Shown here one piece after another: positions 6,451 to 6,532 of a stretch of 6,532 nt of DNA (positions are counted from its first letter, which is position 1; every line of letters begins with the position of its first letter). A program made the translations under genes and the position numbers. Location of the stretch: assembly GCA_020443005.1 (NCBI GenBank), contig JAGRJA010000353.1:1-6532 (forward strand), given 5' to 3'. Under the pieces are notes generated by a model. The model was not told where the DNA came from and made no database searches. It worked only from the letters and a program-made list of their open reading frames with translations. Source of the stretch: Pseudomonadales bacterium (GTDB lineage Bacteria; Pseudomonadota; Gammaproteobacteria; Pseudomonadales; UBA7239).

Positions 6451-6532
6451 TCAAAAATCCTGACAGCTTTCTTCCCATTCTGCCCGCACTCGCCGCTCTT
6501 CTTTTCGTCGCTCCACTTCAGGCTTGTCTTCA
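6451..6532 (-). CDS. C-terminal end of an unidentified protein (5' part outside the window)
   Basis: A minus-strand frame open from the window edge ends at TGA (6453-6451). The visible 26 residues are strongly charged: EDKPEVERRKEERR, then VRAEWEESCQDF at the C-terminus. It carries many Glu and Arg residues, one Trp and one Cys, and probably forms a helix. I do not recognise the family. In favour of a real gene: the frame reaches the edge, it points the same way as rpmE, and a promoter candidate for rpmE follows shortly after the stop. Against: it is very short, and an open frame of this length can occur by chance. From memory, a nuclease gene lies near rpmE in Pseudomonas, but nothing visible here assigns this fragment to it. 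Confidence 0.45.
   Translation of the reverse strand, partial: EDKPEVERRKEERRVRAEWEESCQDF

Overview
The window looks like a chromosomal core region of a gammaproteobacterium with type IVa pili. The evidence is the protein families and their order: pilM-pilN-pilO on the minus strand, a divergent class A penicillin-binding protein gene (mrcA/ponA), a short malic enzyme gene on the minus strand, and the gene for ribosomal protein bL31 (rpmE). From memory, this order resembles the pilMNOPQ-ponA-malic enzyme-rpmE neighbourhood of Pseudomonas and related marine genera. The genus cannot be fixed from this sequence alone.

Layout: positions 1-2172 hold the promoter-proximal part of the pilus alignment operon, read right to left as pilM, pilN and pilO, with pilO cut by the left edge. 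The genes are tightly packed: pilM and pilN overlap by 14 bases, and two bases separate pilN from pilO. The gap at 2173-2338 is a divergent promoter region serving pilM leftwards and mrcA rightwards. mrcA fills 2339-4741 and converges on the malic enzyme gene (4746-6002) with only four bases between the stop codons. After a 103-base gap comes rpmE (6106-6327, minus strand), with a good promoter candidate and a GC-rich hairpin in its leader. The last 82 bases probably hold the C-terminal end of another minus-strand gene.

Function: PilM (cytoplasmic, actin-like) binds the PilN tail. PilN and PilO form the inner-membrane and periplasmic alignment subcomplex that links the pilus motor to the outer-membrane secretin. 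PBP1a polymerises and cross-links peptidoglycan, the wall that the pilus machine must cross. The malic enzyme makes pyruvate and reducing power from malate. bL31 is a zinc-binding protein of the large ribosomal subunit.

I found no mobile element, CRISPR array, RNA gene or convincing new system. The points most worth checking are the possible alternative structures in the rpmE leader, the Lys/Gly tail of PilN and the unidentified C-terminal fragment at the right edge.
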